Source: an uncultured Pseudomonadota bacterium (lineage in GTDB: Bacteria; Pseudomonadota; Alphaproteobacteria; Rs-D84). Taken from it: a DNA stretch of 9,752 bases. Below, piece after piece: positions 1 to 6,249 of this stretch (its first letter is position 1; the number at the start of each line of letters is the position of its first letter). The notes under the pieces were generated by a model, which saw nothing but the letters and a program-made list of their open reading frames with translations, was not told where the DNA came from and ran no database searches. The position numbers and the translations under genes were made by a program. The DNA lies in the NCBI GenBank assembly GCA_947165335.1, contig CAMVAB010000030.1, positions 1 through 9,752 on the forward strand. The letters are read 5' to 3'.

Positions 1-1914
1 AAAGAAATACAATCAGCATGCAGCGTAATTGTTAATACAGATTCTAACTGTCAATATGCGGCATCTGATGCTGATTCTGTGTTCACATACAATTATATAG
101 ATAACAGTGTATTTTCAACTTTGTTTCCTGAATCTGGTGAAAGTGATCCAATTGGTGTGATTGCATCGTTGAATTCGTTGTTGGCGACATCTTATACGCC
201 TGCTGCAATTGCAGACATGAAAAAGCAATGTAGAGCAGTTGCTTTGTCTTGTGTTAATTCAATGTGCGGTAAAGATTTTATAAATTGTTATCGTAACAGA
301 ACAGATATTGTTGCGGGGACATACGACACTGACAATACAAAAGGGTTTGATGCAAGCATGAACAAGGTTGGTGGTGTTCTTGATTACAATATTGTTATTG
401 GTTTGTGTATGGATACTGTTCAAAATTCACCAGTTTGTGAAGAACATTTAAAGATTGCGATTAGCACAGATAAATCCCTTAAAGAACTTGCCGGGAACAC
501 ATGGGGTAAAAATGCTAATTCTAGTACCACAGTCAGAAGTACATGGTTGGATGCAAATGCTGTCAAAGACAAAAGTTCCGATTATGGTGAAGTCTTGGTT
601 GGCTGTAAAGCAGACAGTTCACAGACCGCAGCATTTTCGTTGTTGTCAAATTTAAGCACTGAAGATAATGACAGTTATGATTGCAGTGGAACATTACCAC
701 CTGTGGACGGTAGTTGTGCCGGGGTTATGGATGGTATGTGCGTATATAATCAAGAAGTGTATATGGGCGAAACAGAATATGTTATGAAAAATGCAGGTAA
801 AACTTTGTTCCAAGAATTGTTGGCTGATGTTGAAATGAAAGTTCAACAACTTTACAATTCCAAATTAACAAAAGAACAAAATATATGTAACAGCAGCAGC
901 AATGGCGGTGTACGTGGTGCCAATGATAATGGTTCAACATTTATGTGGGTAAAATTGAATTCAAACAAGGTTCCAAAGAATTATGCTATGAAAGGTTTGT
1001 CTGCAAAACAGTTCAAAGAAACAGGCGATTTATATGGCGCGTTCTGTCGTGCAAGAATCACAGTGACATCTGATGATCGTGCAATCCAGGAAGCTTTGGG
1101 TGACAAGGCTACGGCATATTTTGCGGTTGGCGATGCGTTTACATGTGGTTCATGGATTGATAACAAAACACTTGAAAAAATCACAAAAGTGGTTGGCGAA
1201 AAAGCACGTAAAGATGCAGGCGAAGGTTCTGTTAGAGAAAAAATCGCATATGCATGGGGCACTGTCGCACCACTCTTGGGTGGCGGTTTAATCGGTACGG
1301 CTTTGACTGAATCTGGTTTGATTTCCAAAGCATTAATAAAGGGAAACCAGAACAATATGTTGTCCCAAGATAATGCTAGTGCATGGTCTCAACAATGTGA
1401 AACATCTGCAGGTAGTGCTATAACTCAGGCAGATTCGGCGAAGTCGAACATTAATAATAAAGATGAGTACAGACGTTATGCTGTTTTAGCTAACGGTTAC
1501 GCAGAAAGCGCATATAGGGCTTGTTCTCAAATGGGGGTAACTGCGAGAGAAGGCTGTAAAAAAGCAAGTATAGTTGAAGTACCAGGTGACGAAGAAATAG
1601 TAAAAAAGGATATAGAACGTTTTAAAGGTACTATGGAGCTTTTGCAAAACATCTGTCCATCATATGCAGTTGATAGTGCTGAAAATGGCAAATCTATCAG
1701 GGCTGCGCGTATAGCAATTCCAATTGCTACTGCTGTTGGTTCTGCTGCATTGGGTGCAGGTATCACAGCATCTGTATTGCAAGCAAAATATGAAGATGCA
1801 GAAAACGAAGCCGTTGCTGCTTGGATGGAAGAGGTTGGTGATCATATCCAATGTTATTTGGGTGGTGACGAACTGGGGTCCTATGGCGATGTTATCAGTA
1901 TCGAAATAGATTAA
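1..1914 (+). CDS. Large Cys-rich, probably exported protein (5' end missing)
   Basis: The reading frame is open from base 1 to the TAA at 1912-1914, so this is the last 637 residues of a longer protein. A GTG at 79 could serve as a start, but in-frame codons continue upstream of it without a stop and encode similar Cys-bearing sequence, so I treat the gene as truncated by the window edge. The fragment is rich in Cys, Asn, Ser and Thr. A cluster near residues 77-96 has spacing C-x6-C-x4-C-x6-C, which suggests disulfides in an oxidising compartment. Two Ala/Gly-rich hydrophobic stretches stand out: about 415-445 (with a GGG) and about 571-595, just before the C-terminus. The signal peptide, if any, lies outside the window. 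I do not recognise a named domain. A terminator follows 15 bases after the stop, so this is the last gene of its transcript. An envelope location is inferred from composition only. Confidence 0.85.
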   Translation, partial: KEIQSACSVIVNTDSNCQYAASDADSVFTYNYIDNSVFSTLFPESGESDPIGVIASLNSLLATSYTPAAIADMKKQCRAVALSCVNSMCGKDFINCYRNRTDIVAGTYDTDNTKGFDASMNKVGGVLDYNIVIGLCMDTVQNSPVCEEHLKIAISTDKSLKELAGNTWGKNANSSTTVRSTWLDANAVKDKSSDYGEVLVGCKADSSQTAAFSLLSNLSTEDNDSYDCSGTLPPVDGSCAGVMDGMCVYNQEVYMGETEYVMKNAGKTLFQELLADVEMKVQQLYNSKLTKEQNICNSSSNGGVRGANDNGSTFMWVKLNSNKVPKNYAMKGLSAKQFKETGDLYGAFCRARITVTSDDRAIQEALGDKATAYFAVGDAFTCGSWIDNKTLEKITKVVGEKARKDAGEGSVREKIAYAWGTVAPLLGGGLIGTALTESGLISKALIKGNQNNMLSQDNASAWSQQCETSAGSAITQADSAKSNINNKDEYRRYAVLANGYAESAYRACSQMGVTAREGCKKASIVEVPGDEEIVKKDIERFKGTMELLQNICPSYAVDSAENGKSIRAARIAIPIATAVGSAALGAGITASVLQAKYEDAENEAVAAWMEEVGDHIQCYLGGDELGSYGDVISIEID

Positions 1915-1929
1915 TAAAATATTAAAAAT

Positions 1930-1957
1930 AAAAACCGCCCATCCGGGCGGTTTTTTT
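1930..1957 (+). terminator. Rho-independent terminator after the Cys-rich gene
   Basis: The GC core CCGCCC (1935-1940) pairs with GGGCGG (1945-1950) around the loop ATCC. A/T pairs extend the stem on both sides (1930-1934 with 1951-1955), and the T-run continues to 1957. It lies 15 bases after the TAA at 1914. Confidence 0.93.
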
Positions 1958-1967
1958 GTTCTTCCAG

Positions 1968-2004
1968 ATACTAAATTCCCCGCCCCAGGCGGGGAATTTA
2001 GTAT
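1968..2004. repeat. Perfect 17-bp inverted repeat with 3-base loop
   Basis: The left arm ATACTAAATTCCCCGCC (1968-1984) is exactly complementary to the right arm GGCGGGGAATTTAGTAT (1988-2004), with CCA between them. It sits 10 bases after a complete terminator. It has no T-run on either side, so it is not a standard terminator itself. It may be a dispersed repetitive extragenic palindrome, an mRNA 3'-end stabiliser or a protein-binding site. The sequence alone does not decide between these. Confidence 0.9.
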
Positions 2005-2058
2005 GTTTCTAGTTCGAGAAAAAAGCATAACATATGAAAATCAAGTTAAAACTTTCCG

Positions 2059-2087
2059 TTGCCTTTTGATTTGTTTGTATTTATAAT
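2059..2087 (+). promoter_or_regulatory. Sigma70-type promoter of lpxD
   Basis: TTGCCT (2059-2064) and a perfect TATAAT (2082-2087) are separated by 17 bases. Transcription would start near 2094, about 18 bases before the lpxD ATG. A Shine-Dalgarno AGGA (2101-2104) stands 7 bases before the ATG. Confidence 0.75.
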
Positions 2088-2111
2088 CGAATGTGTTAAA
2101 AGGATTTATAA

Positions 2112-3152
2112 ATGAAAGATTTATTGCGTAAAATTTTTGGACCACGCGGAATTAAAATTACTGCCGGGGAATTAGCAAAAAAATTCGGACTTCAATTAAA
2201 AGGTGATGCGAATGTTGTTATTAATGGTATCGCGCCAATTGCAGATGCAAAGCCCGGACAATTGGCGTTCTATTCGACCGAACGTAATTCAAACGCTTTT
2301 AAAATTTTACCAATAGAAGTTTTACAAAAAACACGCGCTTCTGTTATTTTATTACAGAAAGAACAAATTGGCGACGCACCAAAGGGCGCAACGCTTTTAA
2401 TTACAGATTCCCCGCGTGGAAATATTGTTAAAATTTTGGGTGTGGTATATGCTGAAAAACCACGTTTTGGCGTGTCTTATTTTGCAACCGTAGAAAAAGG
2501 GGTTTTTTGGCGCAAAAAACGTACTTGCTATGTCGGACAATACGCAACCATTGAACGCGGTGCAGTAATTGAAGAAGGTGTTAAGATTTATCCTGGGGCT
2601 TTTATTGGCCGTAATGTCGTTATTGGTGCAAATACCATCGTTCAAACAGGGGCGCATATTGAAAACGCCACAATCGGTTCAGAATGCGTTATAAATGCTA
2701 ATGCTGTGATTGGCAAAGATGGTTTCGGTTACACGCGTCAGAATGGCAAAAATGTGTTTATTCCACATACTGGACGCGTTATTTTGGGTAATCGTGTTTC
2801 GGTTGGTTCAAATACTTGTATCGATCGTGGTGCAATGACTGATACTGTTGTTGGGGACGGAACAAAAATCGATAATTTATGCCAGGTTGCACATGGTGTT
2901 GTAATTGGCAAAGAATGCTTTTTGGCTTCCGGGGTTGGTATTGCCGGGGGTGCTGTTATTGGTGATCGTGTGTTGCTTGGTGGGCATGTTGGTGTATCAA
3001 ACGGTATTCACATTGGTGATGATGCCGAAGTCGGTGCAAACAGTGGTGTTTTCCGCAATATCCCAGCAGGCGAAAAATGGATGGGTATGCCAGCAGGACC
3101 AGGGATAGAATTTTTCCGTCATTATGCGTGGTTAAAGAAAAATGCTAAATAA
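2112..3152 (+). CDS. lpxD: LpxD, UDP-3-O-acylglucosamine N-acyltransferase
   Basis: LpxD transfers a 3-hydroxyacyl chain from acyl-ACP to the 2-amino group of UDP-3-O-acyl-glucosamine. This is the third step of lipid A synthesis and takes place in the cytoplasm. The product is 346 residues, close to E. coli LpxD (341). An N-terminal uridine-binding region (about 1-110) with a GQLAFYS-like motif precedes a left-handed beta-helix of hexapeptide repeats (about 130-315, many I/V-G-x4 turns). The motif DGFGY (203-207) and the family signature around QVAHGVVIG are present. His261 corresponds to the catalytic His239 of E. coli by motif alignment. A short C-terminal helix (about 332-346) follows. The ATG at 2112 has AGGA upstream. 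The gene stands alone here, with its own promoter and terminator, and not next to bamA, fabZ or lpxA as in the common cluster. The identity is secure. Confidence 0.97.
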   Translation: MKDLLRKIFGPRGIKITAGELAKKFGLQLKGDANVVINGIAPIADAKPGQLAFYSTERNSNAFKILPIEVLQKTRASVILLQKEQIGDAPKGATLLITDSPRGNIVKILGVVYAEKPRFGVSYFATVEKGVFWRKKRTCYVGQYATIERGAVIEEGVKIYPGAFIGRNVVIGANTIVQTGAHIENATIGSECVINANAVIGKDGFGYTRQNGKNVFIPHTGRVILGNRVSVGSNTCIDRGAMTDTVVGDGTKIDNLCQVAHGVVIGKECFLASGVGIAGGAVIGDRVLLGGHVGVSNGIHIGDDAEVGANSGVFRNIPAGEKWMGMPAGPGIEFFRHYAWLKKNAK

Positions 3153-3177
3153 AAAAACGCCCAAATGGGCGTTTTTT
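3152..3177. terminator. Bidirectional terminator between convergent genes
   Basis: CGCCC (3158-3162) pairs with GGGCG (3167-3171) around AAAT. An A-run (3152-3157) and a T-run (3172-3177) flank the stem, so the hairpin works in both directions. It begins inside the lpxD stop codon and also overlaps the stop codon of the minus-strand gene (3176-3178), so it can serve both transcripts. Confidence 0.93.
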
Positions 3178-3973
3178 AATCTGGGCATACAGACAGCAAT
3201 CCCAACGCGGTTTGTACATCCGCATTAACCGAAACAGATATATCGCGCTGCAAGCCGTCTTTGTATTTATATATAAACGCTGAATTTTTAAAATCAGGAC
3301 TTTTTTCATATATATCGTTAAATGGTTGCAAAAGGTTTATAAACCATTGCTTGTTTTTGCACAAACATAAATTACGAACATCTGCGACATTTTTTCCGGT
3401 GACATTATTAGAATATTTATGCAATATATCTCCGTCATTTGTGACCATGCAACGTGATGTTGCAAAATAATTCGCATCATCTTTTAAGAAATTATATACA
3501 GCCGAATCGTTAGCGCCACTTTGTTGCATTTTATACACTATACCAGATGTACAGCACGCGTTCGATGCGTTCATCAACATTTTATATCTGTTGAGCAATG
3601 GTGCCATTTCTGGATCATTAGCAGACACGCTGTATTTTGAGTTTATTGCAATCAAAATATCATCAACTAAAACAGGATTCATGTGCGGCGCGCGTGGTTC
3701 AAGCGATGTTTTATGAACAGGCTTTTTATACCATATTTCGCATTCTTCGGCTGTTTCAAAAGGGCAACCATAATCATGAACGCAAGAATCGGTATTTGTT
3801 TCAAACCAATTTATTTCATAGCGAACCGGTTGAAGATATTCAGTTGTATTTGTTTCTTGTTCAATAACTATTGGTTCTAATTCACAATCTTCACCAATAC
3901 ATTCAGATGCGTAAACATAATTTACATTTAACGCAAAGGCAAGAATCGCCAAAAAAGATATTTTGTTTTTCAT
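3176..3973 (-). CDS. Secreted Cys-rich protein of unknown function
   Basis: The product has 265 residues. A clear Sec signal peptide occupies 1-22: Lys2/Lys4, a hydrophobic core at about 5-15, then VYA before a predicted cut at Ser23. The mature protein has 11 Cys (25, 30, 64, 70, 78, 140, 141, 175, 203, 205, 263), including a CC pair and a CLC motif. It is therefore probably a disulfide-bonded periplasmic or secreted protein. No lipobox is present, since no Cys follows the cleavage site directly. There is no transmembrane segment after the signal. I do not recognise a named domain, and no catalytic motif is evident. It converges on lpxD, with which it shares a terminator, and diverges from the outer-membrane protein gene at 4087. 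No Shine-Dalgarno sequence precedes the ATG, and the promoter -10 lies so close that the mRNA may be leaderless. Confidence 0.9.
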   Translation of the reverse strand: MKNKISFLAILAFALNVNYVYASECIGEDCELEPIVIEQETNTTEYLQPVRYEINWFETNTDSCVHDYGCPFETAEECEIWYKKPVHKTSLEPRAPHMNPVLVDDILIAINSKYSVSANDPEMAPLLNRYKMLMNASNACCTSGIVYKMQQSGANDSAVYNFLKDDANYFATSRCMVTNDGDILHKYSNNVTGKNVADVRNLCLCKNKQWFINLLQPFNDIYEKSPDFKNSAFIYKYKDGLQRDISVSVNADVQTALGLLSVCPD

Positions 3974-3980
3974 ACAACTG

Positions 3981-3989
3981 ATTTTATCA
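3981..3989 (-). promoter_or_regulatory. Extended -10 promoter of the Cys-rich gene
   Basis: Read on the minus strand, TGATAAAAT forms an extended -10 element (TG, one base, TAAAAT at 3986-3981). It ends 7 bases before the ATG at 3973, so the transcript would start at or next to the start codon. No strong -35 is visible. TTTAAT at 4009-4004 is the candidate with a 17-base spacer. Confidence 0.55.
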
Positions 3990-4020
3990 CAAAAAAGGCT
4001 TTAATTAAACAAAAATTTTG

Positions 4021-4049
4021 TTGTGGTGTTTTATTTATATTTTTATAAT
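4021..4049 (+). promoter_or_regulatory. Sigma70-type promoter of the outer-membrane protein gene
   Basis: TTGTGG (4021-4026), 17 bases, then a perfect TATAAT (4044-4049). The expected start near 4056 gives a leader of about 30 bases that contains the Shine-Dalgarno AAAGGA (4074-4079), 7 bases before the ATG at 4087. Confidence 0.65.
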
Positions 4050-4086
4050 AAGAATATCTTCTTAACTTAAATGAAAGGATTTTGTT

Positions 4087-5037
4087 ATGAAAAAAATCTC
4101 TATTGTATCTGTTTTAACCGCAATGATTGTACCAGCTTTTGCAGAAAAAACTGTAAAACCAGTTGATGAAACAGCTGTGGCAGAACAAACCGAATCAGCG
4201 GTAGCTGACGAATATGCAAAACAATTTGAACAACCTGTGTATCAACAATCTTATAACCCAAAAACCCATTTCCCACGCGGTATGCAACTGGGGTTGGGTG
4301 TTTCGCCAACAACTGGTTTGAATGGTTTTGTTGGATATAACAATAAAAACTTTAATTCTTTTTGGTGGAAAAGATTGGGATTTCGTTTTGATTTTGCATC
4401 AACGACACCTGTGAAATCTTTCATAAACAAAGGTATAGACAATTATATGGGTGATGATGGTATCAAAGTAAATGATGAAATCAGAGTTGTCGATGGATCT
4501 ATCAAGGCAAAACATATTGGTGCGCTGGTTGATTTTTATCCATTTGGTGATACTTGGTTCTTTGGTGGATGGCGCATAACTGGTGGTTATATGTTCGGCA
4601 GTTTAGATGTTGACGCTGATTTGAAAGGTACTGTGAAAGGATTGCCAGCAGGAACAGTAGAATTTGAATTTGATGGGACAAAGTATAGATATCTTGGAAA
4701 CGATGTTTACGGAAAAGCAAAGGCTGATTGTGATTTCCATGGTCCATATGCCGGTACTGGTTTTGATATAGGTTTATTGTGGGGAATTAAAATCTATATG
4801 GATGCTGGTGTTGTATTCACAAACAAGGCTGCCGAGTTAGGTTTGAATGTTGATGTGAATAATTTACAATATAATGATGGTGGCATCTGGAAGAATTTTG
4901 CAGGTGACCCAAACTATGATAACTTGGTTGCGCAGTTTAATGAACGTAAAGATGCAGAATTAAAAGATGCCCAGGATGAATTAGATAAATATAAATTTTA
5001 TCCTATTATAAAGCTCGGCTTTATGTATCGTTTTTAA
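4087..5037 (+). CDS. Probable outer-membrane beta-barrel protein
   Basis: The product has 316 residues. The signal peptide is 1-19 (two Lys, a hydrophobic core, PAFA, cut before Glu20). A charged, probably flexible stretch follows (about 20-60). From about residue 65 onward the sequence alternates small or polar residues with Trp, Phe and Tyr, as in amphipathic barrel strands: a WWKRLGFRFDF strand, VDFYPFG, FFGGWRITGGYMFG and LLWGIKIYMDAGVVF. The last residues are YRF; a C-terminal Phe is the usual BAM-recognition signature. A strongly charged, probably helical segment (about 278-303) sits just before the final strand, which is unusual for a small barrel. I cannot assign a substrate. The short, closed-looking fold fits a structural or adhesion barrel better than a general porin. 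AAAGGA and a promoter lie upstream, and a terminator follows directly. Confidence 0.85.
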   Translation: MKKISIVSVLTAMIVPAFAEKTVKPVDETAVAEQTESAVADEYAKQFEQPVYQQSYNPKTHFPRGMQLGLGVSPTTGLNGFVGYNNKNFNSFWWKRLGFRFDFASTTPVKSFINKGIDNYMGDDGIKVNDEIRVVDGSIKAKHIGALVDFYPFGDTWFFGGWRITGGYMFGSLDVDADLKGTVKGLPAGTVEFEFDGTKYRYLGNDVYGKAKADCDFHGPYAGTGFDIGLLWGIKIYMDAGVVFTNKAAELGLNVDVNNLQYNDGGIWKNFAGDPNYDNLVAQFNERKDAELKDAQDELDKYKFYPIIKLGFMYRF

Positions 5038-5044
5038 AAAAAAT

Positions 5045-5066
5045 CCGCCCGTTTGGGCGGTTTTTT
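5045..5066 (+). terminator. Rho-independent terminator after the barrel gene
   Basis: CCGCCC (5045-5050), loop GTTT, GGGCGG (5055-5060) and a T6 run (5061-5066), starting 7 bases after the stop codon. The GC stem is identical to that of the terminator at 1930-1957, with a different loop. Confidence 0.93.
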
Positions 5067-5088
5067 ATTTTTTTTATAATTCAAAATG

Positions 5089-5097
5089 TGGTATAAT
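5089..5097 (+). promoter_or_regulatory. Extended -10 promoter of the two-gene operon
   Basis: TGGTATAAT: TG (5089-5090), one base, then a perfect TATAAT (5092-5097). The -35 position falls in a T-run, so the extended -10 probably carries recognition. A second TATAAT (5075-5080) lies in the tail of the preceding terminator. The Shine-Dalgarno AGGGA (5111-5115) stands 8 bases before the ATG at 5124. Confidence 0.6.
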
Positions 5098-5123
5098 AAA
5101 CAGGATAGGTAGGGAACAAAAAA

Positions 5124-6236
5124 ATGAAACTGTTAAACCAGGCTGATTTCTGTGCGCGCATAGGTATTTTTTGCCGGACTGTTTTATCTGTATTTTTAAT
5201 AATAATTTCATTTACCCCATGTTTTATATCTCGGGCTTTTGCCGAAGAATCTTCGGATTTGGCAGATAAAATTGCAAAATTAATAAGTTTATCATCGTCT
5301 TACAGGGGTGCAGAACCTACAAAAGAAGAAAAACAAGCGTTTCTAAACGAATGCGATGAATATGAACAGAAATATAAAGAAGCAAAAGCCAACGAACAAT
5401 CATTAGCAAATCGAACTTTGACTGCACTAACAACTGCTGCAACTGGGATTGGTGGTATGGAATTGGCAATGGGATTGGCACAACAAACTGCTGATAAAAA
5501 TGCAGAAGCCAGTATGAATGCATATATCGCTACATTCCGTTGCACTTATGGTGATGGCTATCAAGTCAAAGGTGGCCCAGAAGAAATTGAATTGCCGGGT
5601 GCAAATAATCAAAACCTGATGAATTTGCGTGCACAGTATATTGCATTGGCAAATGATTTAAAAGAAAGAAAAGCCGCACTTGATATGGCGCCGGGGATTG
5701 AAAGTGAAGTGATACTCGACAAATCACGAATGGGATTATATGACGACGAAAATATTGGTATAACGAGTGGTGCATATGAAAGTTTATATCGAGCCAAGAT
5801 GTTGAGCAGTGAAGAAGACCAGGAAAAGATAGACGAACAAAAAGACGCATCGAAAAAACGTGTGATTGCAGGTGGCGTATTAGTTGGTGCCGGAACAGTG
5901 ATTGGTGTTGCTGGAAATTCTTTGATAAATGGTAAATTAGGCAAAATGATAAAAGAAAACAAAAACAATGGTATTGTCAGCAGGGCTAGTAAATCAGTTG
6001 CAGATAAATTGAAAAACTGTTTCAAAACAGCAGGTGCATCTGATGTTAATGATTTAGATTTTAGCAAATTGGATTTAAGTGGTATGTCAGGAATTGTTGG
6101 TAAGATGGATTGTCAATCAATGTCTGGATTAAATGGTCAAAAAGCAACGGATGTATTGGATACATCAAGTGTAGAAAATTTTTCATCGTCTTTTGGTGGT
6201 ATACTTGGTGATAAAAACGTGGAACTGTTTAAATAG
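5124..6236 (+). CDS. Exported glycine-zipper protein of unknown function
   Basis: The product has 370 residues. The signal peptide is long: an 18-residue N-region, a hydrophobic core at about 19-30, and a predicted cut after AFA (residue 40). The mature part begins with charged, probably helical sequence (about 41-97). A first Ala/Gly-rich, moderately hydrophobic stretch follows (about 98-121, with a GIGG motif). Next come a region with Cys140 and a GGPEEIELPG turn, a Lys/Glu-rich helix (about 230-245), and a second hydrophobic segment (247-268). In that segment, glycines at 251, 255, 257 and 261 form GxxxG spacings typical of glycine zippers that pack or oligomerise in membranes. The Ser/Asp-rich tail carries two Cys. 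No enzyme motif is visible. It is the first gene of an apparent operon with the metallopeptidase-like gene 13 bases downstream, so a chaperone, anchor or export partner role is possible but unproven. The start at 5124 is supported by AGGGA and the signal peptide. Confidence 0.88.
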   Translation: MKLLNQADFCARIGIFCRTVLSVFLIIISFTPCFISRAFAEESSDLADKIAKLISLSSSYRGAEPTKEEKQAFLNECDEYEQKYKEAKANEQSLANRTLTALTTAATGIGGMELAMGLAQQTADKNAEASMNAYIATFRCTYGDGYQVKGGPEEIELPGANNQNLMNLRAQYIALANDLKERKAALDMAPGIESEVILDKSRMGLYDDENIGITSGAYESLYRAKMLSSEEDQEKIDEQKDASKKRVIAGGVLVGAGTVIGVAGNSLINGKLGKMIKENKNNGIVSRASKSVADKLKNCFKTAGASDVNDLDFSKLDLSGMSGIVGKMDCQSMSGLNGQKATDVLDTSSVENFSSSFGGILGDKNVELFK

Positions 6237-6249
6237 AACGCAAAATAAA

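Noticed and set aside
79..1914. GTG at 79 as the true start of the first gene
   Set aside because: The frame is open from base 1 with similar Cys-bearing sequence, and no signal peptide or ribosome site follows or precedes the GTG. The gene is better read as truncated by the window.
1660..2028. 122-residue minus-strand frame
   Set aside because: It crosses the terminator and the palindrome and runs antisense to the first gene, so it is a shadow frame.
2034..2069. 11-codon frame upstream of lpxD (starts MKIKLK)
   Set aside because: It has no ribosome site and lies mostly upstream of the lpxD promoter start, so it would not be on that transcript.
5609..6067. 152-residue minus-strand frame
   Set aside because: It lies wholly inside the 5124-6236 gene on the opposite strand. 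Its Ser/Pro/Leu-rich sequence is the kind of shadow produced by the real frame, with no ribosome site.
6193..6249. TTG at 6193 as start of the long zincin gene
   Set aside because: It lies inside the preceding gene, and the 19 added residues would displace a textbook signal peptide that begins at the ATG at 6250.
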